From contig JAATFB010000075.1 of NCBI GenBank assembly GCA_015655415.1, positions 1 through 54,207 of the forward strand: a stretch of DNA of 54,207 nt. Direction: 5' to 3'. Below, piece after piece: positions 33,570 to 41,506 of this stretch (its first letter is position 1; the number at the start of each line of letters is the position of its first letter). The stretch is from Actinomycetales bacterium (GTDB taxonomy: Bacteria; Actinomycetota; Actinomycetes; Actinomycetales; Microbacteriaceae). The position numbers and the translations under genes were made by a program. The notes beneath the pieces were generated by a model that worked only from the letters and a program-made list of their open reading frames with translations, was not told the origin of the DNA and ran no database searches.

Positions 33570-34126
33570 CGACCGCCTCCGCTCGCCCCGACGCGCCTGC
33601 GCGAGACCCGGGCGCCGACCGCGATGCCGCCGAGGGATGCCGCCGCTCCCGCCACCAGGCTGAGCGCGCCGTAGAGGACGCCCAGCCAGGCCTGGCCGGC
33701 GTCGAACAGCTGCGCCACACCGACGGCCAGGGCGCTGTAGGTGGTGTAGCCGCCCAGGAACCCCGTGCCGACGAGGAGCCGGAGCATGCGACGACGACCC
33801 TGGTCGGGCCCGAGACGCAGCAGGGCCTCCAGCACCACGCCGAGCACGAACGCGCCGCTGACGTTGATCGAGAAGACGGCGACGGGGAACGGCCCTTCGG
33901 AGGGGACGATGAGGCTCAGCGCCTCGCGGGCACCGGTTCCGATCGCACCGCCGAGCGCGACCACGCCGATGTGGCGCCAGCGCAGATGCACGGGACGCGG
34001 CGGCGCACCCGCGGAGGCGTCCTCCACCTCGATGTCGCTGTCGACCGGAAGCGAGTCATCCGCGGCGCGCCGACCCCGCTCCGCCGGCCCCCGACCGGAG
34101 GACGACGGATTCGTCGTACCGGGCAT
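33566..34126 (-). CDS. crcB: Fluoride channel CrcB/Fluc, subunit 2 with N-terminal tail
   Basis: 186 residues: about 55 charged, disordered residues, then a four-helix Fluc domain with NVSGAFVLGVVLEA and GTGFLGGYTTYSALA. Tyr replaces the Phe of the partner in the GYTTFS motif. The ATG at 34126 is chosen because an ATG at 34171 falls inside the fluoride riboswitch. TAGGTG lies about 5 bases upstream. It is the first gene of the fluoride-export operon. Confidence 0.92.
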   Translation of the reverse strand: MPGTTNPSSSGRGPAERGRRAADDSLPVDSDIEVEDASAGAPPRPVHLRWRHIGVVALGGAIGTGAREALSLIVPSEGPFPVAVFSINVSGAFVLGVVLEALLRLGPDQGRRRMLRLLVGTGFLGGYTTYSALAVGVAQLFDAGQAWLGVLYGALSLVAGAAASLGGIAVGARVSRRRVGASGGGR

Positions 34127-34157
34127 GGCAACACCTACCTCGAACTCACGATGAGCA

Positions 34158-34226
34158 GCAGCAGGAGCCATCAGCCGTCATGGCGGTTCGAGCGGGAACG
34201 CTCAGGTGGTATGCCCCATCACCGCG
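34158..34226 (-). ncRNA. Fluoride riboswitch (crcB motif)
   Basis: On the minus strand the leader starts GGTGATGGGGCATACC (34223-34208). A small hairpin follows (GAGCG/CGCTC), then AACCGCC and GGCTGATGGCTCCTGC (ending near 34161). These match the crcB aptamer blocks: GGxGATGG...GCC, ACxGCC and GGCTGATGGCxxCTxC. A TAGCGT box at 34236-34231 places the transcript start at the aptamer's first base. The two CrcB genes downstream confirm the ligand. No terminator hairpin is seen, so control is probably translational. Confidence 0.93.
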
Positions 34227-34230
34227 TCCG

Positions 34231-34236
34231 ACGCTA
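34231..34236 (-). promoter_or_regulatory. -10 box of the crcB operon
   Basis: TAGCGT on the minus strand, 7 bases before the aptamer begins. Confidence 0.6.
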
Positions 34237-34294
34237 CACGACGCCCGCCGCCGACGGCCAGTCGGCGCACGGCGACGCATCCTCCGGCGTGCGC

Positions 34295-34300
34295 TACCGT
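34295..34300 (+). promoter_or_regulatory. -10 box of the cytochrome b-like gene
   Basis: TACCGT, 8 bases before the ATG at 34309. Confidence 0.5.
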
Positions 34301-34308
34301 GAAGCCCG

Positions 34309-35256
34309 ATGACAACGCACGGGCAGACCGCCACTGGGCCGCACAGCAGGTTGCGTCAGCTCGCGTGGATCGTCCCCGCGACGGTCGTCGCCGCGGTGTC
34401 CGTGGTGCTCGCCGCCCGCTGGCTCGTGACTCTCCCCGCCGTCGCCGACTTCCTGCACGCCTACCCGGGGACCAGCGAGCTGCCGGAGCGGGCGCCGCGG
34501 GGCTTTCCGCTCTGGCTCTCGATCCTGCACTTCCTCAATGGCGGTCTCCTGCTGTTCATCGTGCTCTCCGGGTGGTCCATGCGGCGCACGCGCCGACACG
34601 GCGCACGCCCCCGCGAGTTCTGGACCCGCGACAACGAACGGCTCGTGCGCACCAGGAACCCGCCGGTGCGCATCACGCTCACCTCGTGGTGGCACCTGAC
34701 GGTGAACACGCTCTGGGTGCTCACCGGCGCGGTCTACTTCGTGCTGCTGTTCACCACCGGCCAGTGGACGCGCATCGTGCCCACGCGATGGGACGTCGTG
34801 CCGAATGCGATCTCGGCCGCCGTGCAGTACCTCTCACTGAACTGGCCGCACGAGGACGGGTGGGTGAACTACAACGCGCTGCAGCTGCTCACCTACTTCG
34901 CGACCGTCTTCCTCGCCGCGCCACTGGCCGTGCTCACCGGCGTCCGCCTCGCCCCCGGCCTCGCGGTGCGCTGGCGAAGGCTCGACCACGTGTTCCCCCC
35001 GGCCGTCGCGCGCACGGTGCACTTCTCCGTGATGATCTGGTTCGTGGCGTTCACCGTGGTGCACGTGGCCCTCGTGCTCCTCACCTCTCCCCTGCGCAAC
35101 CTCAACCACATGTACGCGCTGCGCGACGACGACGACTGGCTCGGTCTCGTCGTGTTCGCCGCCTCGCTGGTGGTGATCGCGACCGCGTGGGTGCTCCTGC
35201 GACCGCCACGGCTCGCCGCCGTCGCCGAGCTGACCGGCACCGTCACCCGGCGCTGA
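34309..35256 (+). CDS. Cytochrome b/b6-domain membrane protein
   Basis: 315 residues with about six membrane segments. Histidines sit in or near helices (LSILHFLNGGLL, SWWHLTVNTLWVL, TVHFSVMIWFVAF, TVVHVALVLL) and could ligate two b-type hemes, as in YedZ, PhsC or formate dehydrogenase gamma subunits. No catalytic molybdo- or copper partner is encoded next to it, so it may serve an unlinked enzyme or act as a diheme redox carrier. It lies divergent from the fluoride operon. Confidence 0.75.
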   Translation: MTTHGQTATGPHSRLRQLAWIVPATVVAAVSVVLAARWLVTLPAVADFLHAYPGTSELPERAPRGFPLWLSILHFLNGGLLLFIVLSGWSMRRTRRHGARPREFWTRDNERLVRTRNPPVRITLTSWWHLTVNTLWVLTGAVYFVLLFTTGQWTRIVPTRWDVVPNAISAAVQYLSLNWPHEDGWVNYNALQLLTYFATVFLAAPLAVLTGVRLAPGLAVRWRRLDHVFPPAVARTVHFSVMIWFVAFTVVHVALVLLTSPLRNLNHMYALRDDDDWLGLVVFAASLVVIATAWVLLRPPRLAAVAELTGTVTRR

Positions 35257-35262
35257 GCCCAG

Positions 35263-35294
35263 ACCGTGGCGCGGTCCGACCGTGGCGCGGCCCG
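35263..35294. repeat. 16-bp tandem duplication after the cytochrome b-like gene
   Basis: ACCGTGGCGCGGTCCG (35263-35278) is followed by a copy with one change (35279-35294), a few bases past the stop codon. Confidence 0.85.
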
Positions 35295-35320
35295 CGCGGC
35301 GCGACACCGTCCCGCTTCCG

Positions 35321-35326
35321 TAGGCT
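35321..35326 (+). promoter_or_regulatory. -10 box of the adenosylhomocysteinase-like operon (leaderless)
   Basis: TAGGCT, 6 bases before the GTG at 35333. The only clear promoter before the six-gene run apart from the one at 38840. Confidence 0.6.
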
Positions 35327-35332
35327 GAAGCG

Positions 35333-36901
35333 GTGTCCTCGCCGGAAGCCCTCACCTTCGCTCGCGCCGCTGTGCGGCGGTTCGCGCGCGCCGGCAACCT
35401 GCTGCTGACCGGCCGCTCGTTCAACGTGGTGGGCGGCGGCGCACATGCGGAGGCCGTGGCGTCGGTCGTGCTGGCCTGCGGCGGGCGCCGCGCCGACGGG
35501 CCCGCCGACTACACGTTCGTCGTGACCGGCGCCGACTGGTCGCAGGCGACGGCGCAGGGCGCGGGGATCGTCGTGGACCTGGCGGGGCGTCTCACGTCAG
35601 CCGTGCGGGATCGCGCGCTCCCGGCCGGACGAGAAGGCATCCTCCTGGTGGGCGACACGGCTCTGATCGCCGCGGACCCCGCGCGGCCGCCGCATCCGCC
35701 GCTGCCTGCCGCGGCGGGACGCATCCGCTGGGCGGCTGAGCATATGCCGCTGACGGCATCCTTCGCGGGCGGCCTGCGCGAGGCCGGTGTCCTCGAGGGC
35801 ACTCGGGTCGGCGTGTGCATGGTGCTCGAGCCGAAGACCGCCGTGCTCGCGCTCGCGCTGCGGGACGCCGGAGCGGACGTGACGGTGTTCTCGCACCGCC
35901 ATGAGACCGATGAGACGGTGGCGGCGCAGCTGCGCGAGCGGGGCATCCCGGTGTTCGCCGACGCCGCCGGCGATGCGCGCAGAGACCGTGAGCTCGCTCT
36001 CTGCCTCCTCGACACCCGACCCCAACTGCTGCTGGACGACGGCGCCCACGTCATCCGGCTCGCGCACGAGGCCCGTCCGGATGTGGTCGCCGGCATGATC
36101 GGCGCCGCCGAGGAGACGACGAGCGGGGTCCGGACGCTGCGCGCCCTCGGCGACGCGCTGAGGATCCCCGTGATCGCCGTCAACGACGCCGTGATGAAGA
36201 GCCGGTTCGACAACCGGTACGGCACCGGGCAGTCGTGCGTGTTCGCGATCGCCGACGTCCTCGAGGCCTCCGACGCACCGGGGCCGCGAACCGGCTCGTT
36301 CGACGGCGCATCGGTCGCCGTCCTCGGCTTCGGGCCCGTCGGGCAGGGGATCGCGCAGTTCGCGAGCGCGCTGGGCGCCCGGGTGCGCGTCGCCGACATC
36401 GATCCGCGCGCCGTGCTGGAGGCGCGCTACGCCGGCCACGAGGTCGGCACGATCCCCGCGGTCGTGGCGGACGCCGACATCGTCGTCTCGGCCACCGGCG
36501 CTGCGGGCACCGTCACGCTCGAGAGCCTGCGTGACGCGCGCGACGGGGTCGTCCTCGCGGTGGCCGGGGGTGTGGACGAGGAGATCGAGACGTCCCGGCT
36601 GCGGGAAGCGGCGGAGTCGGAGTCGCGGCAAGGGCATGTGGCGACGTATCGGCTGGGGCCGCGCCGCGTGGCCGTGATCGACGACGGCGGATGCGTGAAC
36701 ATCACAGCAGGCGAGGGCAATCCGATCGAGATCATGGACCTCTCGTTCGCCGCACAGCTGCAGGCGGTGCGCACCCTGTGCCGGGCCCGTCCGCCGCGTC
36801 CCGGCGTGATCCCGCTGCCCGTCGAGGCCGATCGAGAGATCGCCCGGCGTGCGCTCGCCTCCTCCGCCGGGCAGGCCGGATGGCGAGGGGCGCTCCGGTG
36901 A
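35333..36901 (+). CDS. Adenosylhomocysteinase-like protein with altered substrate pocket
   Basis: 522 residues. Residues ~128-515 align by eye with SAH hydrolase: WAAEHMPL, DDG (235-237), EETTSGV (260-266), NDAVMKSRFDNRYGTGQS (K289, D293), NAD loop GFGPVGQG (332-339) and EGNPIEIMDLSF. Conserved pocket residues differ: the CLHVT-type adenine block reads CMVLEPKT (162-169), the His of GHFD is Gly413, and the His of GHP is Asn463. NAD binding and the core Lys/Asp look intact. The first ~125 residues are an extra domain I do not recognise. It probably uses NAD redox chemistry on a related nucleoside thioether, not necessarily SAH. Its stop overlaps the amidohydrolase start. Confidence 0.85.
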   Translation: MSSPEALTFARAAVRRFARAGNLLLTGRSFNVVGGGAHAEAVASVVLACGGRRADGPADYTFVVTGADWSQATAQGAGIVVDLAGRLTSAVRDRALPAGREGILLVGDTALIAADPARPPHPPLPAAAGRIRWAAEHMPLTASFAGGLREAGVLEGTRVGVCMVLEPKTAVLALALRDAGADVTVFSHRHETDETVAAQLRERGIPVFADAAGDARRDRELALCLLDTRPQLLLDDGAHVIRLAHEARPDVVAGMIGAAEETTSGVRTLRALGDALRIPVIAVNDAVMKSRFDNRYGTGQSCVFAIADVLEASDAPGPRTGSFDGASVAVLGFGPVGQGIAQFASALGARVRVADIDPRAVLEARYAGHEVGTIPAVVADADIVVSATGAAGTVTLESLRDARDGVVLAVAGGVDEEIETSRLREAAESESRQGHVATYRLGPRRVAVIDDGGCVNITAGEGNPIEIMDLSFAAQLQAVRTLCRARPPRPGVIPLPVEADREIARRALASSAGQAGWRGALR

Positions 36902-38241
36902 GCGCCGTCCGCGTCTTCTCCGCCTCCCTGGTGCTGCCTGTGACGGCACCGCCCATCGCCGACGGCGCCGTCGCCGTGCGGGATGGCCGCGTCGTTCACG
37001 TCGGTGAGCGGCGTTGGGTGCTGGACACCCTGGAGGAACGCGGACAGGACTTCTCCGAGGTGCACGACGACGGGGTCCTGCTGCCCGGCCTGGTCGACGC
37101 GCACACCCACCTGCAGTACACGGGCATGGCCGAGGTCGGCCAGCGCCGCTATCACGGCTTCGAGGACTGGGCGAGCGCCTTCGACGCGCTCTACGCGGCC
37201 GGCCACGACTGGAAGGCGGACGCCGTCGCCGGCGCCGCCCGGCTGCTGGCCGCAGGGGTCACCGCCGTTGCCGACGTGGTGACCGACCTGGAGGCGGTCG
37301 GCGTGCTGAGCGAGGTGGGCATGCACGGCATCGCTTACTGGGAGGTGATGAGCTGGCAGGATGCCCCATGGCGCCGATACGGGCGGGCACAGGTCGAGGC
37401 CGAGCTCGACCGCATCCCTCCCTCCCCCGGCGCGGGGCTCGCACCCCACGCGCCGTACTCCCTCGACACGGTGCCGCTGCATGAGATCCCCGACATCGTC
37501 CGTGAGCGGGGGCTCCGGTTGCACATCCACCTCGGGGAATCGCAGTTCGAGGGAGAGCGGGTTCCCGCCGACGGCGGGGAACGGCACGAGAACTGGCGGT
37601 TCGCCGGGGTGCAGAGCTTCCGGGCGCTGCGCGAGCTGGGCTTCGGAACGAGCGCGACGGAGTTCGTGGACCGGCTCGGAGTGCTCGGTCCCGACTGCCA
37701 CATAGCGCACGGGGTCTACATGACGCAGCGGGACCGGCGACTGCTGCGCCTGCGCGGCACGAGCGTCGCGCTGTGCCCGAGGTCGAACGAGGTGATCGGG
37801 CTGGAGCCCCCGCCGGTCGCCGACTACCTGCGGGAGGGCAATGCGATCGCGGTCGGCACCGATTCCCTGTCGTCGAGCCCGTCCCTCGACCTCATGGCCG
37901 ACGTCGCCGCGCTCTGCCGGCTCGCGCGCGCACAGGGATACGGCGGCGAGGATCTGCACGAGCGCCTGCTGGCGGCGGCCACGCTGGGCGGCGCGCGTGC
38001 CCTGGGCCTCGACGTCGGGCCCCGGCGGCTGGGACAGCTCGGCGTGGGGGCCGCGGCCGACCTCGCGTTCTTCGACATCTCCGCCGGCTCGCCCGCGGAG
38101 GCCATCGCCGAGCTCGTCGAGGCCGGCGCCGGCCGGTGCGTCGCCACCTACCTCGACGGTCGCCATCGATGGTCGCGCCCCGACCGCCACCCCGGCGCGG
38201 ACGGGGACGGAGCCGTCCCGCCAGCGCCCGCCCGAGCATGA
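36898..38241 (+). CDS. Amidohydrolase (nucleoside/SAH/MTA deaminase-like)
   Basis: 447 residues, metal-dependent TIM barrel of the AtzA/MtaD/guanine-deaminase group. Metal and catalytic residues are present: H69-T-H71 in DAHTHLQYTG, H211 with E214 in HLGESQ, H271 in CHIAHG, and D322 in GTDSLSSSPSLD. Such enzymes deaminate adenosine-type thioethers or other purines. The GTG at 36898 overlaps the preceding stop (GTGA), so it is translated together with the adenosylhomocysteinase-like protein. This coupling suggests consecutive steps on one substrate. The exact substrate is unknown. Confidence 0.87.
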   Translation: MSAVRVFSASLVLPVTAPPIADGAVAVRDGRVVHVGERRWVLDTLEERGQDFSEVHDDGVLLPGLVDAHTHLQYTGMAEVGQRRYHGFEDWASAFDALYAAGHDWKADAVAGAARLLAAGVTAVADVVTDLEAVGVLSEVGMHGIAYWEVMSWQDAPWRRYGRAQVEAELDRIPPSPGAGLAPHAPYSLDTVPLHEIPDIVRERGLRLHIHLGESQFEGERVPADGGERHENWRFAGVQSFRALRELGFGTSATEFVDRLGVLGPDCHIAHGVYMTQRDRRLLRLRGTSVALCPRSNEVIGLEPPPVADYLREGNAIAVGTDSLSSSPSLDLMADVAALCRLARAQGYGGEDLHERLLAAATLGGARALGLDVGPRRLGQLGVGAAADLAFFDISAGSPAEAIAELVEAGAGRCVATYLDGRHRWSRPDRHPGADGDGAVPPAPARA

Positions 38242-38299
38242 TCCCGGGTCGGCCCGGGTACACGAATGGCTCACGAACTATGAACAAGGAGCAGCACAC

Positions 38300-38809
38300 G
38301 TGAACGACGACACCGCCGGGAACGGCCGCGTCGCGGACGACACGCACGCGCCCGTCGACCCACCGGCACTGGCCCGGCTGCTCGGGCTGGAGCCGCATCC
38401 GGAAGGGGGCTGGTTCCGCCGAACGTGGACCTCCCCGCTCACCGTCCAGCTTCCACGCGGCCGGCGGCCCGCCGCGACGCTGATCCACTACCTGCTCGGG
38501 TCGGGCGAGGCATCCGCCTGGCACGTCGTGGGCTCCGACGAGGTGTGGCTGTGGCATGGACCCGGCCGCGTCGCACTGCAGCTCGGCGGAAGCGGGGAGC
38601 ACCCGAGGCCGGACGTCATGACCCGGCTCGGGTCGGACCTCGCCGGCGGGGAGCGCGCCCAGGCGATCGTCCCCGCGGGCGTCTGGCAGCGCACCCTGCC
38701 CGCGGACGGCGACACCCTGGTCAGCTGCCTCGTCTCGCCCGGGTTCCACTTCGACGACTGGGCGCTGGACGGACGCGACGACCGCGGCGACGCCGTTCAC
38801 ACGCGGTAA
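38300..38809 (+). CDS. DUF985 cupin protein
   Basis: 169 residues, single cupin beta-barrel of the DUF985 family. Typical features are LLGLEPHPEGGWFRRTW, LIHYLLGSGEASAWHVVGSDEVWLWHGP and PAGVWQRTLPADGDTLVSCLVSPGFHFDDW. The histidines in the SAWHVV and FHFDDW segments could bind a ligand or metal. The family has no settled function. The GTG at 38300 has AAGGAG 9 bases upstream. Same-strand placement between the amidohydrolase and an amino-acid importer suggests membership in one operon. Confidence 0.87.
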   Translation: MNDDTAGNGRVADDTHAPVDPPALARLLGLEPHPEGGWFRRTWTSPLTVQLPRGRRPAATLIHYLLGSGEASAWHVVGSDEVWLWHGPGRVALQLGGSGEHPRPDVMTRLGSDLAGGERAQAIVPAGVWQRTLPADGDTLVSCLVSPGFHFDDWALDGRDDRGDAVHTR

Positions 38810-38839
38810 CGGGATTCCGCCGCCCGTCGGGGACGCCCG

Positions 38840-38845
38840 TAGAAT
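38840..38845 (+). promoter_or_regulatory. -10 box ahead of the importer genes
   Basis: TAGAAT. It would start a leader of about 137 bases before the GTG at 38989, allowing the importer to be expressed apart from the upstream genes. Confidence 0.5.
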
Positions 38846-38988
38846 CGTGTGAGCATCGCACATTCGTGCCATGGCAGGAGCGCCCTTCCACCCGCACGGC
38901 CGTCACGGCGCACGCCGCGCGCGGGAACCGGCGGTGGCGGAGCCAGGCACCTCTGACCGTCTCGTCCGTCTTCCCGGAAGGCCACCCC

Positions 38989-39825
38989 GTGTCCCCCACC
39001 CCCCGCCGTCTCACCCGCGCCCTGACCGCGGTGGCCGCAGCCGTCGCGCTGCTCGCCCTCAGCGCCTGCGCCTCGTCGTCGACCGCCACCACGCACGGTC
39101 TGCAGACCATCGCACCAGGCAAACTCACCATCGCCACCGGGCAGCCCGCCTACTCGCCCTGGGTCATCGACAACAAGCCGCAGACCGGCAAGGGCTTCGA
39201 GGCGGCCGTCGCCTACGCTGTGGCGAAGCAGCTCGGCTTCTCACGCGGCCAGGTGAAGTGGGTGCGTACCGGCTTCGATGCCGCGATCGCGCCCGGACCC
39301 AAGGACTTCGACTTCAACCTGCAGCAGTTCAGCATCACCGCCAAGCGCAAGAAGGCCGTCGACTTCTCCTCCCCCTACTACACGACGACGCAGGCGATCG
39401 TGGCCTTCAAGGGAACGCCGGTGGCGTCCGCGAAGACCGCGGCCGATCTGAAGAAGTACACGATCGGCGTTCCCTCCGGCACCACCAGCTACGACGTGCT
39501 CGTGAAGGAGGTCGGGGGCTCACCGGCCGTCTTCAACTCCGAGGACGACGCGGTGCAGGCGCTCAAGAGCAAGCAGGTGGACGCCATCGCCGTCGACCTG
39601 CCGACCGCGTTCTACATCACCAGCGCCCAGCTGAAGAACGCCGCGGTCGTGGGCCAGTTCGCCGACACGAACGGCGGCGACCGGTACGGGCTCCTGCTGG
39701 CCAAGAACTCGCCCGAGACCACGAAGGTCTCTGCGGCGGTCGAGGCGCTCCGTGCGAACGGCACGCTGACTCGTCTGCAGAAGAAGTGGCTCTCCGACAC
39801 CGTCGACGTGCCCGTCTTCGGCTGA
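38989..39825 (+). CDS. Amino-acid ABC importer, substrate-binding lipoprotein
   Basis: 278 residues. Signal peptide with lipobox LSAC, then a periplasmic-binding-protein type 2 fold. The SITAKRKKAVDFSSPYY block holds the Arg that binds the alpha-carboxylate of amino acids, and DAIAVDLPTA holds the Asp that binds the alpha-amino group. The ligand is therefore probably a free amino acid or amino-acid-like compound. GGAAGG lies 7 bases upstream of the GTG. It is followed by its permease and ATPase genes. Confidence 0.93.
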   Translation: MSPTPRRLTRALTAVAAAVALLALSACASSSTATTHGLQTIAPGKLTIATGQPAYSPWVIDNKPQTGKGFEAAVAYAVAKQLGFSRGQVKWVRTGFDAAIAPGPKDFDFNLQQFSITAKRKKAVDFSSPYYTTTQAIVAFKGTPVASAKTAADLKKYTIGVPSGTTSYDVLVKEVGGSPAVFNSEDDAVQALKSKQVDAIAVDLPTAFYITSAQLKNAAVVGQFADTNGGDRYGLLLAKNSPETTKVSAAVEALRANGTLTRLQKKWLSDTVDVPVFG

Positions 39826-39836
39826 GGCCGATCGGC

Positions 39837-40718
39837 TTGACACCCGCCTCCGCCGTGCCGGACCGGTCGCCCGTGCCGCACGCCCCGAGCGCCATAGCGC
39901 TGGAGCGCGCCCGGTTCCGGAGACGGCAGAACGCCCGATCGGTGCTGGTGGGCATCGTGAGCACGATCGTGTTCGCCGCCATCGTCTGGATCACGGTGGT
40001 CAACACGCCCGGCTGGGCACTCGTGCAGCAGTCGTTCTTCGACCCCGAGACGGCGTGGCAGGCGCTGCCGAGCGTGCTGCTGGGACTCTGGACGAACATC
40101 CAGGTGCTGTTCTTCGCCTCCATCGGCGTGGCCGTCTTCGCCACCATCCTGGCCACCGTGCGCTCGCTGCGGGCGCCGGTGTGGTTCCCGCTGCGGTTCG
40201 TGGCCACCGCCTACACCGACCTGTTCCGCGGGCTGCCTGTGCTGATCGTGCTGTACCTGGTGGGGTTCGGCATCCCCGGGCTCGGGATCTTTCCGCGCGT
40301 GCCCGCCCAGGTGTGGGGAACGATCGCCCTCGTGCTCACGTACTCCGCATACGTGGCTGAGGTGCTGCGCGCGGGCATGGAGGCGGTGCATCCGTCGCAG
40401 CGCTACGCGGCCCGCTCGCTCGGCCTCAGCCACGCCCAGACGTTGCGGCTCGTGGTCTTCCCGCAGGGCATCCGCAAGGTCACGCCCGCGCTCATGAACG
40501 ACTTCGTCTCCATGCAGAAGGACGTCGGCCTGATCTCCGTGCTGGGTGCCGTCGATGCCGTGCGCGCCGCGCAGATCAACGTCGCGGAGAGCTACAACTT
40601 CACCGCCTACGTGGTCGCGGGTCTGCTCTTCGTGCTGCTCAGCTGGCCGATGATCCGGCTCACCGACTGGTACACGGCGCGCGCGGCGCGGCGTGAGCAG
40701 ACGGGCGGGGCGGTGTGA
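39837..40718 (+). CDS. Amino-acid ABC importer, permease
   Basis: 293 residues. A ~35-residue polar N-terminus is followed by about five to six membrane segments and the coupling motif EVLRAGMEAVHPSQRYAARSLGLSHAQTLRLVVFPQ, typical of HisM/GlnP permeases. The TTG at 39837 fits a GAGG 9-10 bases upstream; a GTG at 39855 is an alternative. A single permease gene suggests a homodimeric channel. The stop overlaps the ATPase start. Confidence 0.92.
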   Translation: MTPASAVPDRSPVPHAPSAIALERARFRRRQNARSVLVGIVSTIVFAAIVWITVVNTPGWALVQQSFFDPETAWQALPSVLLGLWTNIQVLFFASIGVAVFATILATVRSLRAPVWFPLRFVATAYTDLFRGLPVLIVLYLVGFGIPGLGIFPRVPAQVWGTIALVLTYSAYVAEVLRAGMEAVHPSQRYAARSLGLSHAQTLRLVVFPQGIRKVTPALMNDFVSMQKDVGLISVLGAVDAVRAAQINVAESYNFTAYVVAGLLFVLLSWPMIRLTDWYTARAARREQTGGAV

Positions 40719-41497
40719 GCGATCAGGTCGCGGCGGGCGATGCCCGAGGGCCGTCGGAGACACCCGTGCTCAGCATGCGCGGCGTGTACAAGGCGTTCGG
40801 CGACACTCTCGTGCTGCGCGGCATCGACCTGGACGTCCAACGGCATCAGGTGGTGGTGCTGATCGGCGCCAGCGGCTCCGGCAAGTCCACCCTCCTGCGG
40901 ACGGTGAACCTGCTCGAGCCGATCGACGACGGTCAGATCTTCCTCACGGGCCAGGACATCAGCGACCCCCGTGTCGACGCCGACAGGACGCGCGCCCGGA
41001 TCGGCGTCGTCTTCCAGCAGTTCAACCTGTTCCCGCATCTGACCGTCCTCGACAACGTGACCCTGGCGAACCGCAAGGTGCACGGAATGCCCAAGGAGGA
41101 GGCGGAATCCATCGCCGTCGAGCTTCTCGGGCGCATCGGCCTGTCCGACAAGCTGAAGGCCTACCCCGACCGGCTCTCCGGCGGCCAGCAGCAGCGCGTC
41201 GCCATCGTGCGGGCCATCGCCAGCAATCCCGAGCTGCTCCTGTTGGACGAGATCACCAGCGCGCTCGACCCGCAACTCGTCGGGGAGGTACTCGACCTGG
41301 TGACCGAGCTCAAGGCGACGGGGTCGACCATGGTCATGGCCACGCACGAGATGTCCTTCGCGAGGCGGGCGGCGGACCTGGTGGTCTTCCTCAAGTCAGG
41401 AGTGCTCGTCGAGCAGGGGCCGCCGGAGCAGGTGTTCGACCGCCCCCTGCATCCGGAGACCAGGGAGTTCCTCGCGCGCGTCCACGACGTCGGCTGA
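40715..41497 (+). CDS. Amino-acid ABC importer, ATPase
   Basis: 260 residues, GlnQ/HisP-type. Walker A is GASGSGKST, the Q-loop lies in GVVFQQFNLFPHLTVL, the signature is LSGGQQQR, Walker B is LLLLDEITSALDP, and the switch His is in MATHEMSFA. The DEITSALDP variant of DEPTSALDP has Ile in place of Pro. The GTG start is embedded in the permease stop (GTGA). It energises uptake through the adjacent permease. Confidence 0.95.
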   Translation: MSDQVAAGDARGPSETPVLSMRGVYKAFGDTLVLRGIDLDVQRHQVVVLIGASGSGKSTLLRTVNLLEPIDDGQIFLTGQDISDPRVDADRTRARIGVVFQQFNLFPHLTVLDNVTLANRKVHGMPKEEAESIAVELLGRIGLSDKLKAYPDRLSGGQQQRVAIVRAIASNPELLLLDEITSALDPQLVGEVLDLVTELKATGSTMVMATHEMSFARRAADLVVFLKSGVLVEQGPPEQVFDRPLHPETREFLARVHDVG

Positions 41498-41506
41498 GGT
41501 CCGCGA

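Noticed and set aside
34127-34171. Longer CrcB start at 34171
   Set aside because: The ATG lies within the fluoride aptamer, and the 15 extra residues are not channel-like.
38846-38988. SAM or SAH riboswitch before the importer
   Set aside because: I could not match the conserved core of any SAM or SAH class. Kept only as an unassigned leader.
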